DNA of 54,661 nt from Novosphingobium cyanobacteriorum (GCF_029436685.1 NZ_JAROCY010000024.1:1-54661); one strand, 5' to 3'. Counted from the stretch's first letter, positions 8,225 through 17,579 are shown. Notes: generated by a model from the sequence alone, not told the origin. Program-made: numbers and translations.

Positions 8225-8677
8225 GTGGCTTCAAGGCTCGATCAGGATGCGGCGGAAGCGACAGTCCGCCAAGTGATGGAAAGCCCGCCGCTGCGCCAGC
8301 TGTTCGGGATCGATCTGGTCTCGGTAGAGCCCGGACGGGTAGTGTTGGGGCTGGACCGCAGGCCGGAATTTGGTCACCAGCCGGGTTGGTTCCAAGGTAC
8401 TGTCACTTCCGCCCTCGCCGAGTATACCGCTTCGCTGAGCGGCAGAACTATGGCGCCCGAACGCGACAGCATGACTCTTCAGCAGTCGATCCACTTCACC
8501 GGTCAGGCTCGTGGTGACCGTTTAGAAGCGGTAGGCCGGGTCATCACGGCCGGACGCCGGATCAGCACCACGGCGGCGGACGTCTATGTCCTGCGCGATG
8601 GCGAACGTCACCTCTGCGCCACGATGACGATGACCGTGATCCATGTGGAGCACCGCGTGCCCGAGAACGGGCAATGA
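8225..8677 (+). CDS. PaaI-like hotdog-fold thioesterase
   Basis: A 150-residue single-hotdog protein starting at a GTG 10 bases after the crotonase stop. The family core is seen at GHQPGWFQGTVTSALAEYTA, equivalent to the HGGxxxxLxD region of PaaI-type thioesterases, followed by LQQSIHFTGQARGD and paired beta strands. It probably hydrolyses an acyl-CoA intermediate to release trapped CoA. The stop overlaps the next start (ATGA at 8674-8677), indicating coupled translation with the FAD oxidoreductase. Confidence 0.85.
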   Translation: MASRLDQDAAEATVRQVMESPPLRQLFGIDLVSVEPGRVVLGLDRRPEFGHQPGWFQGTVTSALAEYTASLSGRTMAPERDSMTLQQSIHFTGQARGDRLEAVGRVITAGRRISTTAADVYVLRDGERHLCATMTMTVIHVEHRVPENGQ

Positions 8678-9786
8678 CCGACCGGGTCGATGCGATCGTC
8701 GTCGGCGGCGGCGTGGTCGGTCTCGCAGTTGGCCGTGCGCTCGCTTTGGCAGGCCATGCACCGCTGATCCTTGAAGGCGAGGCTGACTTCGGTTCTTGGA
8801 CCAGCAGCCGAAACAGCGAGGTGATCCACGCCGGCATCTACTATCCCGAAGGATCGCTGAAGGCACGGCTCTGTGTCATGGGCAAGCACATGCTCTATGC
8901 CTTCTGCGTCGAACGTGGCGTGCCGCATCGGCAGGTGGGCAAGCTGATCTTTGCCGCCAATGACGAACAGTTCGGAGAACTGGAAAAGATCCAGGCGGCG
9001 GCTGTTTCAGCCGGTGTGAACGACCTCGTCTGGTTGGAAAAGGCGGCAGTCCGCGCTATTGAGCCCGAGTTGTCCTGTGCTGGAGCACTACTTTCGCCAT
9101 CGACCGGCATAGTTGACAGCCACAGCCTGATGCAAGCCTTGCTGGGCGAGGCAGAGGCCCATGGAGGGATGCTGGTCGCCAATTCCCCCGTGGAGCGGAT
9201 CAGCCGCGCGGAAGGCCTGTGGCAAGTTCACATCCCTGGCGAGGCCGACCCCGTCGTCTGCGCCCCTATACTGGTGAATTCCGCCGGGCTGGGCGCTCAG
9301 GCCCTTGCCAGTGCGATCGAGGGGCTTGATCCGTCCTTCATTCCGCCGCTGCATCTGGCGCGTGGGGTCTACTTCACTCATTCGGGGAAGGTGCCTTTCT
9401 CGCACCTGATCTATCCAGTGCCCGAACCGGGTGGTCTGGGGACGCATCTGACGCTCGACCTTGGCGGTCAGGCGCGGTTCGGTCCCGACGTCGAATGGAT
9501 CGACCGGATCGACTACACCGTCGATCCCGCTCGCCACAGCAAGTTTGCCGCGGCCGCGCAACGGATCTGGCCTGCCCTCGATCCTGCCCGGTTGCAGCCT
9601 GGCTATGCCGGGATCCGCCCCAAGATATCCGGACCGGGCGAAGCGGCGGCTGATTTCATGATCCAGGGCCCTGCCGTCCATGGCCAGGAGGGCCTTGTCA
9701 ATCTGTTCGGGATCGAATCGCCTGGCCTCACCGCCAGCATGGCGATCGCCGCCGCAGTCATGGAAGCGCTGAAATGCCTGAAATGA
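8674..9786 (+). CDS. FAD-dependent oxidoreductase, L-2-hydroxyglutarate oxidase-like
   Basis: A 370-residue DAO-fold flavoprotein. The Rossmann FAD motif is DAIVVGGGVVGLAVGRAL. The adjoining SSRNSEVIHAGIYYP and SLKARLCVMGK are characteristic of the LhgO/L2HGDH family, which oxidises 2-hydroxy acids. The C-terminal FAD-contact region is PKISGPGEAAADF...GIESPGLTAS. In this operon it may oxidise a 2-hydroxyacid intermediate to the 2-oxoacid needed by the E1 enzyme encoded on the other side of the divergent promoter; that link is inference. Its start overlaps the thioesterase stop and its 3' end overlaps the next gene. Confidence 0.88.
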   Translation: MTDRVDAIVVGGGVVGLAVGRALALAGHAPLILEGEADFGSWTSSRNSEVIHAGIYYPEGSLKARLCVMGKHMLYAFCVERGVPHRQVGKLIFAANDEQFGELEKIQAAAVSAGVNDLVWLEKAAVRAIEPELSCAGALLSPSTGIVDSHSLMQALLGEAEAHGGMLVANSPVERISRAEGLWQVHIPGEADPVVCAPILVNSAGLGAQALASAIEGLDPSFIPPLHLARGVYFTHSGKVPFSHLIYPVPEPGGLGTHLTLDLGGQARFGPDVEWIDRIDYTVDPARHSKFAAAAQRIWPALDPARLQPGYAGIRPKISGPGEAAADFMIQGPAVHGQEGLVNLFGIESPGLTASMAIAAAVMEALKCLK

Positions 9787-11372
9787 GTGATGCAGCCTAT
9801 GACTATATCGTGGTTGGCGGCGGAAGTGCAGGCTGCGTGATAGCGGCCCGCCTGACCGAGGATCCTTCTGTCCGCGTTCTGTTGCTTGAAGCAGGCCCAC
9901 GTGATCTCAATCCGTGGATCCATATCCCGCTCGGCTATGGCAAATTGTTCAAGCACAAGCGGCTGAACTGGCTTTACGAGACTGCGCCGGAGCCAAACTT
10001 GAACAATCGACGGGTTGGGCAGCCGCGCGGCAAGGTGCTGGGGGGCTCGTCCTCGATCAACGGGCTGATCTATATCCGCGGCCAGAAGGAAGACTTCGAT
10101 GCCTGGGCGCGGCTCGGCAATCATGGCTGGAGCTATGACGATCTCCTGCCTTACTTCATCCGCTCCGAAGACCAGCAGCGCGGCGCGAACCAGTGGCATG
10201 GTGTTGGAGGGCCACAGGCCGTATCTGATGCGACCGAGCCGCATGTCCTGTGCGATGCGTTCATCGCGGCGGCGCAGGAGGCAGGCTACCCGGCCAATCC
10301 CGATTTCAACGGAGAGCGGCAGGAAGGGGTCGGCTATTACCAGACCACTTCGCGCAACGGGCGGCGGATCAGCACGGCCGTGGCCTACCTCAACCCGGCC
10401 CGTGGCCGCACGAACCTGACCATCGTGACTGGAGCACTTGTCCGGCGTGTCCTGTTCGCGGGAACCCGTGCGACGGGCGTGGAATGGGCAGAGGTCGGAA
10501 CCCTGCGCACCGCTGCGGCCCGGCGTGAGGTCATCCTGTCGGCCGGGGCCTTCGGCAGCCCGCATATCCTGCAGCTTTCCGGCGTGGGTGACGGGGCGCA
10601 CCTGCAATCACTCGGCATTCCGGTGGTTCATCACAACCCCGAGGTCGGGGCCAACCTGCAGGATCACCTTCAGGTCCGCACGGTCTACAAGGCGAAGGGC
10701 AAGCTGACATTCAACGATGACATGGCCTCGCTCCTTCGCATGGCTGGCGTGGGGCTGCGATATGGCTTGCTGCGCAAGGGTCCGTTGACTGTTTCAGCAG
10801 GTTACGCTGGCGCCTTCCTGCGCTCGTCCGAAGCGGTCGACGATCGGCCAGACATGCAACTGCTGTTCATCACTTTCAGCACCAACAAGATGGGCGACAA
10901 GCTCCACCCGTTCTCGGCCTTCACCGCGTCGGCCTGTCCCCTCAGGCCCGAGAGCCGGGGTCACGTGCGTGCCCTGTCACCGGATCCGGCTGAAGCGCCT
11001 GAGATCTTCGCAAACTTCCTTGGCTGTGAGCGGGACCGGCGCGACGTCGTGGCGGGCCTCCGGATGATCCGGGGAATTATCAGCCAACCGGCACTGGCCG
11101 GCTACGTCGAAAGTGAGTATTTGCCAGGGGCAGGGCGGGATGATGACGAGAGCTTGCTGGCCTATGCACGGGAAACGGCCGGTTCGATCTATCACCCCAG
11201 CTGTACAGCAGCCATGGGCAAGGTCGTGGATTCCTCGCTGCGGGTCATCGGCATCGAAGGCTTGCGGGTTGCAGATGCTTCGATCATGCCCGCCGTTCCA
11301 TCGGGCAACACCAATGCCGTGGCCATCGTGATCGGCGAAAAGGCTGCCGACCTGATCCGCTCGGGCGTTTGA
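9774..11372 (+). CDS. GMC-family oxidoreductase (choline dehydrogenase-like) 1
   Basis: A 532-residue flavoprotein alcohol oxidoreductase. It shows the FAD motif YIVVGGGSAGCVIAARL, the GMC signature GKVLGGSSSINGLIYIRG, and the catalytic pair His in YHPSCTAAMG and Asn in SGNTNAVAI. Such enzymes oxidise primary or secondary alcohols. The first 13 bases overlap the preceding FAD gene; ATG 9774 has GGAAG upstream and ATG 9783 is a near alternative. It is followed directly by an aldehyde dehydrogenase gene, forming an alcohol-to-acid pair. Two paralogues lie at 26712 and 31485. Confidence 0.93.
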   Translation: MPEMSDAAYDYIVVGGGSAGCVIAARLTEDPSVRVLLLEAGPRDLNPWIHIPLGYGKLFKHKRLNWLYETAPEPNLNNRRVGQPRGKVLGGSSSINGLIYIRGQKEDFDAWARLGNHGWSYDDLLPYFIRSEDQQRGANQWHGVGGPQAVSDATEPHVLCDAFIAAAQEAGYPANPDFNGERQEGVGYYQTTSRNGRRISTAVAYLNPARGRTNLTIVTGALVRRVLFAGTRATGVEWAEVGTLRTAAARREVILSAGAFGSPHILQLSGVGDGAHLQSLGIPVVHHNPEVGANLQDHLQVRTVYKAKGKLTFNDDMASLLRMAGVGLRYGLLRKGPLTVSAGYAGAFLRSSEAVDDRPDMQLLFITFSTNKMGDKLHPFSAFTASACPLRPESRGHVRALSPDPAEAPEIFANFLGCERDRRDVVAGLRMIRGIISQPALAGYVESEYLPGAGRDDDESLLAYARETAGSIYHPSCTAAMGKVVDSSLRVIGIEGLRVADASIMPAVPSGNTNAVAIVIGEKAADLIRSGV

Positions 11373-11386
11373 ACAAGGGAATGGTG

Positions 11387-12817
11387 ATGTACTGCGAACT
11401 TGCTTTATACATCGATGGCCGTTTCATTCCGGCAGGGCCTGGCCGCGCAGGTGAACCAGTGCTTGATCCGGCAACGGGCAAAACCTTGGCGCAACTGCCC
11501 CATGCCACCGCCGCAGACCTTGACGAAGCGGTTGCCGCCGCACACCGCGCCTTTCCGGCCTGGGCCGCCATCAGCCCGTTCGAACGCAGCAACATCCTGC
11601 GCCGCGCCGCCAATCTACTGCGCGAACGGATGGACGACCACGCCCGCATCCTGACGCTGGAACAGGGCAAGCCGCTGGCGGAATCGCGCGGCGAGCTTAC
11701 GCATTCGGCCGAATTGTTCGACTGGTATGCCGAAGAAGGTCGCCGCGTGTATGGTCGCGTCGTCACCGGTCGGGTGACCGGGGTCGAACATATCGTCCTG
11801 CACGAACCGGTCGGTCCTTGCGCTGCCTTCACGCCGTGGAACTTCCCATCACTGACCCCCGCCCGCAAGGTGGCGGGCGCGCTCGCCGCAGGATGCACCG
11901 TTATCCTCAAGGCGGCAGAGGAAACCCCCGGCACCGCCGTTGCCATGATGCGCGCGCTGCACGATGCAGGCCTGCCGGCAGGTTGCGCCCAGCTGATGTT
12001 CGGCAATCCGGCGGACGTCTCAGCCCGGCTCATCGCTGCCCCTGCGATCCGCAAGATCTCGTTCACGGGGTCGACCGCTGTCGGCAAGCACCTCCTGCGC
12101 CTTGCGGCAGACGGGGTGAAGCGGGCAACGATGGAACTGGGCGGCAACGCCCCGGTTATCGTCTGCGCCGACGCCGACTATGATCTTGCCGTGGCGAGCC
12201 TTGCCGGGGCCAAGTTCCGCAATGCAGGACAGGTCTGCGTAAGCCCCGGGCGGTTCTTCGTGCATGAAAGCCTGGCAGAGCGGTTTGCAGCAGACGTTGC
12301 CGCCCGTGCAAATGCCTTGCAGCTGGGTTCCGGCCTCGATGCGCAGACCCAGATGGGCCCTCTGGCCAACGACCGGCGCGTGGAGGCGATGGAGCGGTTC
12401 GTCGCCGATGCCGAGGCGCACGGTGGCAAAGTGCTGGCCGGCGGCACGCGGCGCGGCAAAGCGGGCAATTACTTTGCTCCGACCGTAATCGCCGGGCTGG
12501 ACCAGGATTCGCTCCTGTTTTCCGATGAATGCTTCGGCCCCATCATGCCGATCCAGACCTTTGCCTCGCTCGACGAGGTCATCGCGCGGGCCAATGCGGT
12601 TGAAGCAGGGCTGGCCGGCTATGCCTTCACCACTGGCCTCGCCTCTGCCCACCGCATCATGCACGGCGTGCAGACCGGGATGATCGGCATCAACAACCTG
12701 ACCGTGTCGACCCCGGAAACACCCTTCGGCGGCATCAAGGAAAGCGGGTATGGCTCGGAAGGTGGGGTGGAAGGCCTGCAGGCCTATCTCAACACCAAGC
12801 TTGCCACGCTCGGCTGA
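11387..12817 (+). CDS. NAD(P)-dependent aldehyde dehydrogenase, succinate-semialdehyde type
   Basis: A 476-residue ALDH. Visible motifs are FTPWNFPSLTPARKVAGALAA, SFTGSTAVGKHL, the general base Glu in MELGGNAP, the nucleophile Cys in NAGQVCVSPGR, and the C-terminal TPETPFGGIKESGYGSEGG. It most resembles the GabD/succinate-semialdehyde group but the aldehyde is unknown. The ATG at 11387 is favoured because AAGGGA lies about six bases upstream; ATG 11381 and a TTG at 11369 are possible. It is the last gene of the 7444-12817 unit and probably oxidises the aldehyde made by the adjoining GMC enzyme. Confidence 0.92.
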   Translation: MYCELALYIDGRFIPAGPGRAGEPVLDPATGKTLAQLPHATAADLDEAVAAAHRAFPAWAAISPFERSNILRRAANLLRERMDDHARILTLEQGKPLAESRGELTHSAELFDWYAEEGRRVYGRVVTGRVTGVEHIVLHEPVGPCAAFTPWNFPSLTPARKVAGALAAGCTVILKAAEETPGTAVAMMRALHDAGLPAGCAQLMFGNPADVSARLIAAPAIRKISFTGSTAVGKHLLRLAADGVKRATMELGGNAPVIVCADADYDLAVASLAGAKFRNAGQVCVSPGRFFVHESLAERFAADVAARANALQLGSGLDAQTQMGPLANDRRVEAMERFVADAEAHGGKVLAGGTRRGKAGNYFAPTVIAGLDQDSLLFSDECFGPIMPIQTFASLDEVIARANAVEAGLAGYAFTTGLASAHRIMHGVQTGMIGINNLTVSTPETPFGGIKESGYGSEGGVEGLQAYLNTKLATLG

Positions 12818-12827
12818 GTGTGGCTGC

Positions 12828-12851
12828 CGGGTGCTCCGTTCAACGCACCCG
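12828..12851. terminator. Hairpin between convergent genes
   Basis: A perfect 7-bp stem (CGGGTGC/GCACCCG) with a 10-base loop spans the 22-base gap between the ALDH stop and the convergent crotonase stop, reaching 12 bases into the latter. It has no T-tract, so it is a possible bidirectional terminator or mRNA-end-stabilising hairpin rather than a textbook one. Confidence 0.4.
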
Positions 12852-13736
12852 CACGAAGCCATCCCCGAACGGCGCATCCCGGTTAGTCAGCGCTGTCTTG
12901 AGGCCGTGCTCCTTCATGTCGGACTTGAACTGCATTCGTCGCGGCCCAGTGGCGAGATGAGCCCGAGCATCCACTTCGGCGGCGAGCCGCTGGATCGTAT
13001 TGGCGCCCATCTGTTCGAGCGCCAGGTTCACGATCCGCTTGTGCGCGGCAAGCAGTTCTTGATCAACCGCCGCAACACGGCGGGCGAGGAGGGTGACAGC
13101 CTCGTCCAGTTCTTCGGCCGGCCATGATTCAAGGGCTAGACCGATCTTGACTGCATCCGCACCGCTCATCTTGTCGCCGGTGAACAGCATCCGCTTGGCC
13201 CACTGCGGCCCGCAGTGATAGATCCACATGTGCGCTGGCGGTGAGCCGTTGGCGCGCGTGGCGGGAAAGCCGATGCGCGCATCGTCTGCCATGATGACGA
13301 GGTCGCACTGCAGTGCGATGTCGGTTCCGCCAGCCAGGCAGTTGCCATGCACCTTTGCGATGACGGGCTTGTGGATCGCCGGGATGACCAAGGCGTTCTC
13401 CTGGGTCCGTTCCATCGAAAAGCAGTCATCATCGAAGCGTTGCCCGGCCTGGCGATACTGGTAGTTGCCCAGTTCGGTCTTTTCGCCGCGCCCTTCGTAG
13501 GCCTGTTCAAGATCATAGCCAGCACAGAAATCCTTGCCCGCGCCGCAAAGGACGATGGCGTTGATGTCCAGCCGATCATCCGCCTCAAGAAGGGCGTCGC
13601 GCATTTCCTTGAGCATCTGGCCATTAAGCGAATTGCGCTTGTCCGGCCGGTTGAAAGTGATCGTCGCGACCGCGTCTTCAACGTCGAACAGAATCTGCTG
13701 CGGTTCATACAGCCATTTGCCGCGATATTCGGACAT
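12840..13736 (-). CDS. Enoyl-CoA hydratase/isomerase family protein
   Basis: A 298-residue crotonase, longer than the usual ~260. It contains ITFNRPDKRNSLNG, the oxyanion loop GAGKDFCAGYDLEQAY, and VHGNCLAGGTDIALQCDLVI. The region after IGFPATRANGSPPAHMW lacks a recognisable second catalytic Glu, so hydratase activity is uncertain. An extra segment around residues 75-110 (acidic, with GRGEKTELGNYQYRQ) is unusual and could shape the pocket. The start has AGGAGA upstream. It is downstream of the TesB-like gene on the same strand. Confidence 0.88.
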   Translation of the reverse strand: MSEYRGKWLYEPQQILFDVEDAVATITFNRPDKRNSLNGQMLKEMRDALLEADDRLDINAIVLCGAGKDFCAGYDLEQAYEGRGEKTELGNYQYRQAGQRFDDDCFSMERTQENALVIPAIHKPVIAKVHGNCLAGGTDIALQCDLVIMADDARIGFPATRANGSPPAHMWIYHCGPQWAKRMLFTGDKMSGADAVKIGLALESWPAEELDEAVTLLARRVAAVDQELLAAHKRIVNLALEQMGANTIQRLAAEVDARAHLATGPRRMQFKSDMKEHGLKTALTNRDAPFGDGFVRVR

Positions 13737-13859
13737 GTCTTCTCCTGGTGCCTTTCCCGGTCAGCCCGGCCAATGATCAACCTTGCCGCGACTGGCGTCA
13801 TGAGGAAAGAACGTGCGCGCGTGATCGCATCACCGATGCAGCAGCATCGGCTTGTCGGG

Positions 13860-14759
13860 TCAGGCTCCATCCAATTCGGGAGCCACGCGCAGCAGCGCTT
13901 CCTGCGCGCTGCTGGCCAGCAAGACTCCGTCTCGATTGTAGATCAGCCCGCGCGCCAGCCCCGTCGAGTTACAGGCCGATGGGCTGTCCATCTCGTAAAA
14001 CAGCCAGTCATCGACCCTGCCGGGGCGATGGATCCACAGGGCGTGGTCAAGGCTGGCCATGTGCGGGTCGGTCAGGCCATACGAAACATCATGTGTCGCA
14101 AGAGTAGCTCCGGCAAGCCAGAAGTCTGACAGGTAGGCGAGCAAGGCGGTGTGTATCAGCGGATCGGCGGTCGATGCGGCGCTTGGTATGCGCACCCAGA
14201 TCCGCCGCCGGGGGTGTGGTTCCCGGCGTGTCAGCGACTCCGGGTTGACGAGCTTGATCTCGACCAGACTGATCGGCCCAAGGCGTATACAGGCGCGAAC
14301 GGCATTGGGTTCGCCGGTCGCCTGGGCATATTCCTGGAGAGTCGGCAGGTCTTCGGGCGGCGGAATGTCGGGCATGGCGATATGGTGTTCCAGCCCGCGC
14401 CGGTCGGGCCCATGGAGCGAACATTCCATGTGGAAGATGGCTTCACCCCGCTGCCGCGCCACCACGCGGCGCGTGCTGAAGCTGCGGCCATCGCGGGTCC
14501 GTTCGACATCGAATGACACCCGGTGCTGTCCATCGCCGGCGCGCAGGAAGTAGCCGTGGAGCGAGTGGATGGCGCGGTCGGGCGCGGTGCGGGAGGCCGC
14601 CAGCAGAGCATGGGCGAGCACTTGGCCACCATAGAGATGCCTGTCCGTTCGGACGCCGGAGAAGGGGTTCGTGAAGCTGTCCGGGCTCATTTCATCCAAT
14701 TGCATCAGGCGCCCAGCGTCTGTTCCGTCCCAAGGCTGGACAGGTATCATTTCAGCCAT
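13860..14759 (-). CDS. Acyl-CoA thioesterase II (TesB-like)
   Basis: A 299-residue double-hotdog thioesterase. Features include FSGVRTDRHLYGGQVLAHAL (first hotdog helix), LHGYFLRAGDGQHRVSFDVE, DGRSFSTRRVVARQ, and in the second half DHALWIHRPGRVDDWLFYEM and GLIYNRDGVLLASSAQEALLR, all typical of TesB. It hydrolyses acyl-CoA to free acid and CoA. ATG 14759 is favoured over a GTG at 14768 because AGGAAG then sits 8 bases upstream. It heads a two-gene minus unit with the crotonase and is divergent from the amidohydrolase at 14991. Confidence 0.88.
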   Translation of the reverse strand: MAEMIPVQPWDGTDAGRLMQLDEMSPDSFTNPFSGVRTDRHLYGGQVLAHALLAASRTAPDRAIHSLHGYFLRAGDGQHRVSFDVERTRDGRSFSTRRVVARQRGEAIFHMECSLHGPDRRGLEHHIAMPDIPPPEDLPTLQEYAQATGEPNAVRACIRLGPISLVEIKLVNPESLTRREPHPRRRIWVRIPSAASTADPLIHTALLAYLSDFWLAGATLATHDVSYGLTDPHMASLDHALWIHRPGRVDDWLFYEMDSPSACNSTGLARGLIYNRDGVLLASSAQEALLRVAPELDGA

Positions 14760-14851
14760 TCGCGCCACTTCCTGCCCTTTACTGACAGCATTTTCCCAGT
14801 GTCCGCCTCGGACTTAGGGCCCGCCTCATCAAGAGGAAAGGCGAGGGGGTG

Positions 14852-14898
14852 GCGATATCGCACCAATGAGAGCTGGCGATCATGCATGCGATCATGAT
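14852..14898. promoter_or_regulatory. Palindromes in the TesB/amidohydrolase divergent region
   Basis: The 231-base divergent gap holds a perfect 10-base palindrome GCGATATCGC (14852-14861) and an inverted repeat ATCATG-N8-CATGAT (14879-14898), which also contains a direct repeat GCGATCATG/ATGCGATCATG. They are positioned as an operator for one or both divergent units. No dedicated regulator is adjacent; the TetR at 21692 is a candidate. Confidence 0.4.
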
Positions 14899-14990
14899 TG
14901 GCCGCGCACACCCCAAAGGGCAATGGCCCCTCCCGCCGGATGGGGAGGAGGCATATGCTGCACCCAGCGCAGACGCGACAGGAGAGATAC

Positions 14991-16208
14991 ATGGCCACCG
15001 CCCCCACCTTCCAGCCGACCAAGGTCTATACCGGACCGATATTTGATTGTGACAGCCACATTCATGAGCGCAACTATGACTTCATGAAGAAGTACCTGCC
15101 TGCCGAACTGCATGCCGAATGGCTGCCGGCTCGCAAGGTCGGGCCCGACGGTCGCTTCGGCCTCCATCTGGGTGACCGGATGGTAGAAAATGCCGAAGCG
15201 AATGCGGAAGGGCTGGTTCCCCCGCCCGGCCGACTGAAGGAATGGCTGCAAGCCATGAAGGAGGGCAAGTCCAACGTCGAAGGCTGGCTCCAGCCCACCG
15301 AGGACATGATGACTCCCGCTGGCCGCGTGGCCAAGCTGGATGAATTCGGAGTCGAAGGCTCGATCGTCTTCGTCGGCGAATTCGTCTCCACCTTCGGATA
15401 CTATCCGCAGAACGCCACGGGCAATGCGATCCTCCACGCTTATAACGAATATGTGCATGACGAATGGGGCTTCGCCTACGAAAACCGCCTTTTCACCACC
15501 GGCCTGCTGAGCCTGTGGGATCTGGAAACGTCCATTGCCGAGGCCAAGTGGCTGGTGGAACGCGGGGTACGAGTTGTCTGCATGCCGATGGGCCCGGCGG
15601 GTGGGAAGTCACCGGCCGATCCCTATTTCGATCCAGTCTGGCAGATCCTCAACGACGCAAGCGTGGCGGTAACCTTCCACGTATCCGAAGCCAACTTCAT
15701 GCACCCGCTGATCCGCGAATTCGGCGAAAAGCCGTTGCAGTCGCGCCGCACCGGGCAGACCGCGTGGCAGTGGATGTTCTGCTATTCCGAACTGCCAGTG
15801 CAGATCACGCTGGCCAACATCATCTACCACAACTTCTTCGCGCGCTTTCCCAATATCCGCATCGCCAGCGTCGAAAACGGCGCCAACTGGGTGCCCGGGT
15901 TCCTCGAGAAGATGGACAAGATGCGCGGCATGGCAAAGAACGGCTACTGGCCGTGCGGCCAGTTGTCGGAACGGCCGAGCAAGATCTTCAAGCGCCACTG
16001 CTTTGCGGTCGCCTATCCGGAAGACGATGTGAAAGGCATCGTCGACAAGATCGGCACGTCCGAATGCATCCTCATGGGCTCGGACTATCCCCATGCTGAA
16101 GGCGTGCCCGAACCGCGTGACTTCTTCATCGAAGCCCTGACCGAACTGTCCGATGAAGATGCGCGGGCGATCATGTACGACAACGGCAAGCGCTTCATGC
16201 GCGTCTGA
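14991..16208 (+). CDS. Amidohydrolase family 2 (metal-dependent) protein
   Basis: A 405-residue TIM-barrel protein of the amidohydrolase-2 family, which includes decarboxylases such as ACMSD and gamma-resorcylate decarboxylase as well as hydrolases. The metal-binding strand-1 motif is D21-S-H23-I-H25. Later candidates are TFHVSEANF and the C-terminal GSDYPHAEG (Asp on strand 8). ATG 14991 has CAGGAGAG upstream; an earlier in-frame start lacks this. It is first in the amidohydrolase-P450-DUF1214-sulfotransferase-SDR unit. The reaction is not predictable beyond C-C or C-N/C-O bond cleavage. Confidence 0.88.
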   Translation: MATAPTFQPTKVYTGPIFDCDSHIHERNYDFMKKYLPAELHAEWLPARKVGPDGRFGLHLGDRMVENAEANAEGLVPPPGRLKEWLQAMKEGKSNVEGWLQPTEDMMTPAGRVAKLDEFGVEGSIVFVGEFVSTFGYYPQNATGNAILHAYNEYVHDEWGFAYENRLFTTGLLSLWDLETSIAEAKWLVERGVRVVCMPMGPAGGKSPADPYFDPVWQILNDASVAVTFHVSEANFMHPLIREFGEKPLQSRRTGQTAWQWMFCYSELPVQITLANIIYHNFFARFPNIRIASVENGANWVPGFLEKMDKMRGMAKNGYWPCGQLSERPSKIFKRHCFAVAYPEDDVKGIVDKIGTSECILMGSDYPHAEGVPEPRDFFIEALTELSDEDARAIMYDNGKRFMRV

Positions 16209-16232
16209 CTGCCGGCATCACCGTCGTGATAT

Positions 16233-16277
16233 GGGCTGGCCGCAGTACGGCGATGTGGCCAGCCCGCTTGCTTTTCC
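16233..16277 (+). terminator. Hairpin after the amidohydrolase gene
   Basis: A perfect 9-bp stem GGGCTGGCC/GGCCAGCCC with a 15-base loop, followed by GCTTGCTTTTCC, lies 25 bases after the amidohydrolase stop and before the P450. It resembles an intrinsic terminator with a weak T-tract and may partially separate the amidohydrolase from the P450 unit. Confidence 0.5.
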
Positions 16278-16364
16278 GCCGCGATGCTGGCCCATCCATA
16301 ATTGGGGATCGAAACCTGCGTCACATTGCCTAGCGTACCTCAAAAACAAGGTAGAGGATCAGCC

Positions 16365-17579
16365 ATGAACATTCACAGCAGCCTTGCGGCGGTTCCTGAC
16401 CACGTGCCAGCAGATCTGGTCCGTGATTTCGACCTCTACAACATCCCCGGGCTGGTGAACGGCTATACCGATGATATCTTCGCCGCGTGGAAAGCGGTTC
16501 AGGACAGCCATCCGGACATCTTCTGGACCCCGCGCCACGGCGGCCACTGGGTACTTACCCGGCATGACGACATGGCCGCGATGCTGGTCAACCCGGCAGC
16601 GTTCTCCAATCTCGAACCCTTCGTGCCGAGCGGCATCATCCCGCACACCGGGCCAAGCCAGCTGGACGCGCCTGAGCACGCGCCATTCCGCAAGCTCGTC
16701 TCGCAGGCCTTCACCCCGGCCTCCCTGAACCAGGCGAGCATCCGCGCCCGGGCTGCGGCGGTCGAGATCATTGAACGCCTGCGCCCGCTGGGGCGCTGCG
16801 ATTTCATGAACGACTTCGCCGGGGTGATGCCGATCATCACCTTCCTCAACCTGCTCGGCATGCCCGAGAGCGAAGCCCCCTATCTGCTCAATCTGGCCAA
16901 GCGGATGGTCCCGGGGCAGCCGGAAATGGAGGCGGGGCAGGCCGAAGCACACGCCTATATCGCCGATTTGATCCAGGACCGGCAGGCGAGGCCGGGCGAT
17001 GACTTCGTGTCCATGCTGGTCAGTGCACAGGTAATGGGTCGCGATCTCACGCCGACCGAGCGGCACAACGTGGTCCAGCTGGTCGTCACCGGCGGGCTGG
17101 ATACGGTGATCAACACCACCAGCTTCGCGATGAACCACTTTGCCCGACATCCCGAACTACAGCGCGATCTTCGCGAGCATCCTGAACTGCATGAGGCTGC
17201 AGTAGACGAGATCAACCGCCGCTTCGGGACCAGCAATCTTGCTCGGCTGGTGCGCGAAGACTTGGAATTTGCCGGTGTGTTGCTGCGCAAGGGCGATCAG
17301 ATCCTTGGCATCTTCCCGCTCTCCGGCCTGGATGAACGCGTGAATCCCGATCCGATGCGCTTCGATCCGCGCCGGCAGAAACGGCGCCATGTCAACTTCG
17401 GCTCTGGCCCGCACACCTGCCTCGGCGCCCGCCTCGCACGGCGCGAGATCCGCATCTTTCTCGAAGAGTGGATCGGAACCATGCCTGATTGCCGCATTGT
17501 TGAGGGCACCTCGCCCCGGATGGCAACCGGCATCATCAATACGATGAGTGGTCTCCACTTGGAATGGGACGTGGCCTGA
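16365..17579 (+). CDS. Cytochrome P450, P450cam (CYP101)-like, copy 1
   Basis: A 404-residue soluble bacterial P450. The heme cysteine is C352 in FGSGPHTCLGARLARRE. The I-helix reads GGLDTVINT, with the acid-alcohol pair D246/T247 in the P450cam form rather than AGxxTT. KGDQILGIFPLSGLDERVNPDP and the spacing to the heme loop also match P450cam. Sphingomonad CYP101/CYP111 relatives hydroxylate terpenoids such as camphor, norisoprenoids and linalool, so a compact alicyclic or terpenoid substrate is plausible but unproven. It needs a ferredoxin and ferredoxin reductase, neither of which is in the window. GAGG precedes the ATG. Confidence 0.94.
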   Translation: MNIHSSLAAVPDHVPADLVRDFDLYNIPGLVNGYTDDIFAAWKAVQDSHPDIFWTPRHGGHWVLTRHDDMAAMLVNPAAFSNLEPFVPSGIIPHTGPSQLDAPEHAPFRKLVSQAFTPASLNQASIRARAAAVEIIERLRPLGRCDFMNDFAGVMPIITFLNLLGMPESEAPYLLNLAKRMVPGQPEMEAGQAEAHAYIADLIQDRQARPGDDFVSMLVSAQVMGRDLTPTERHNVVQLVVTGGLDTVINTTSFAMNHFARHPELQRDLREHPELHEAAVDEINRRFGTSNLARLVREDLEFAGVLLRKGDQILGIFPLSGLDERVNPDPMRFDPRRQKRRHVNFGSGPHTCLGARLARREIRIFLEEWIGTMPDCRIVEGTSPRMATGIINTMSGLHLEWDVA

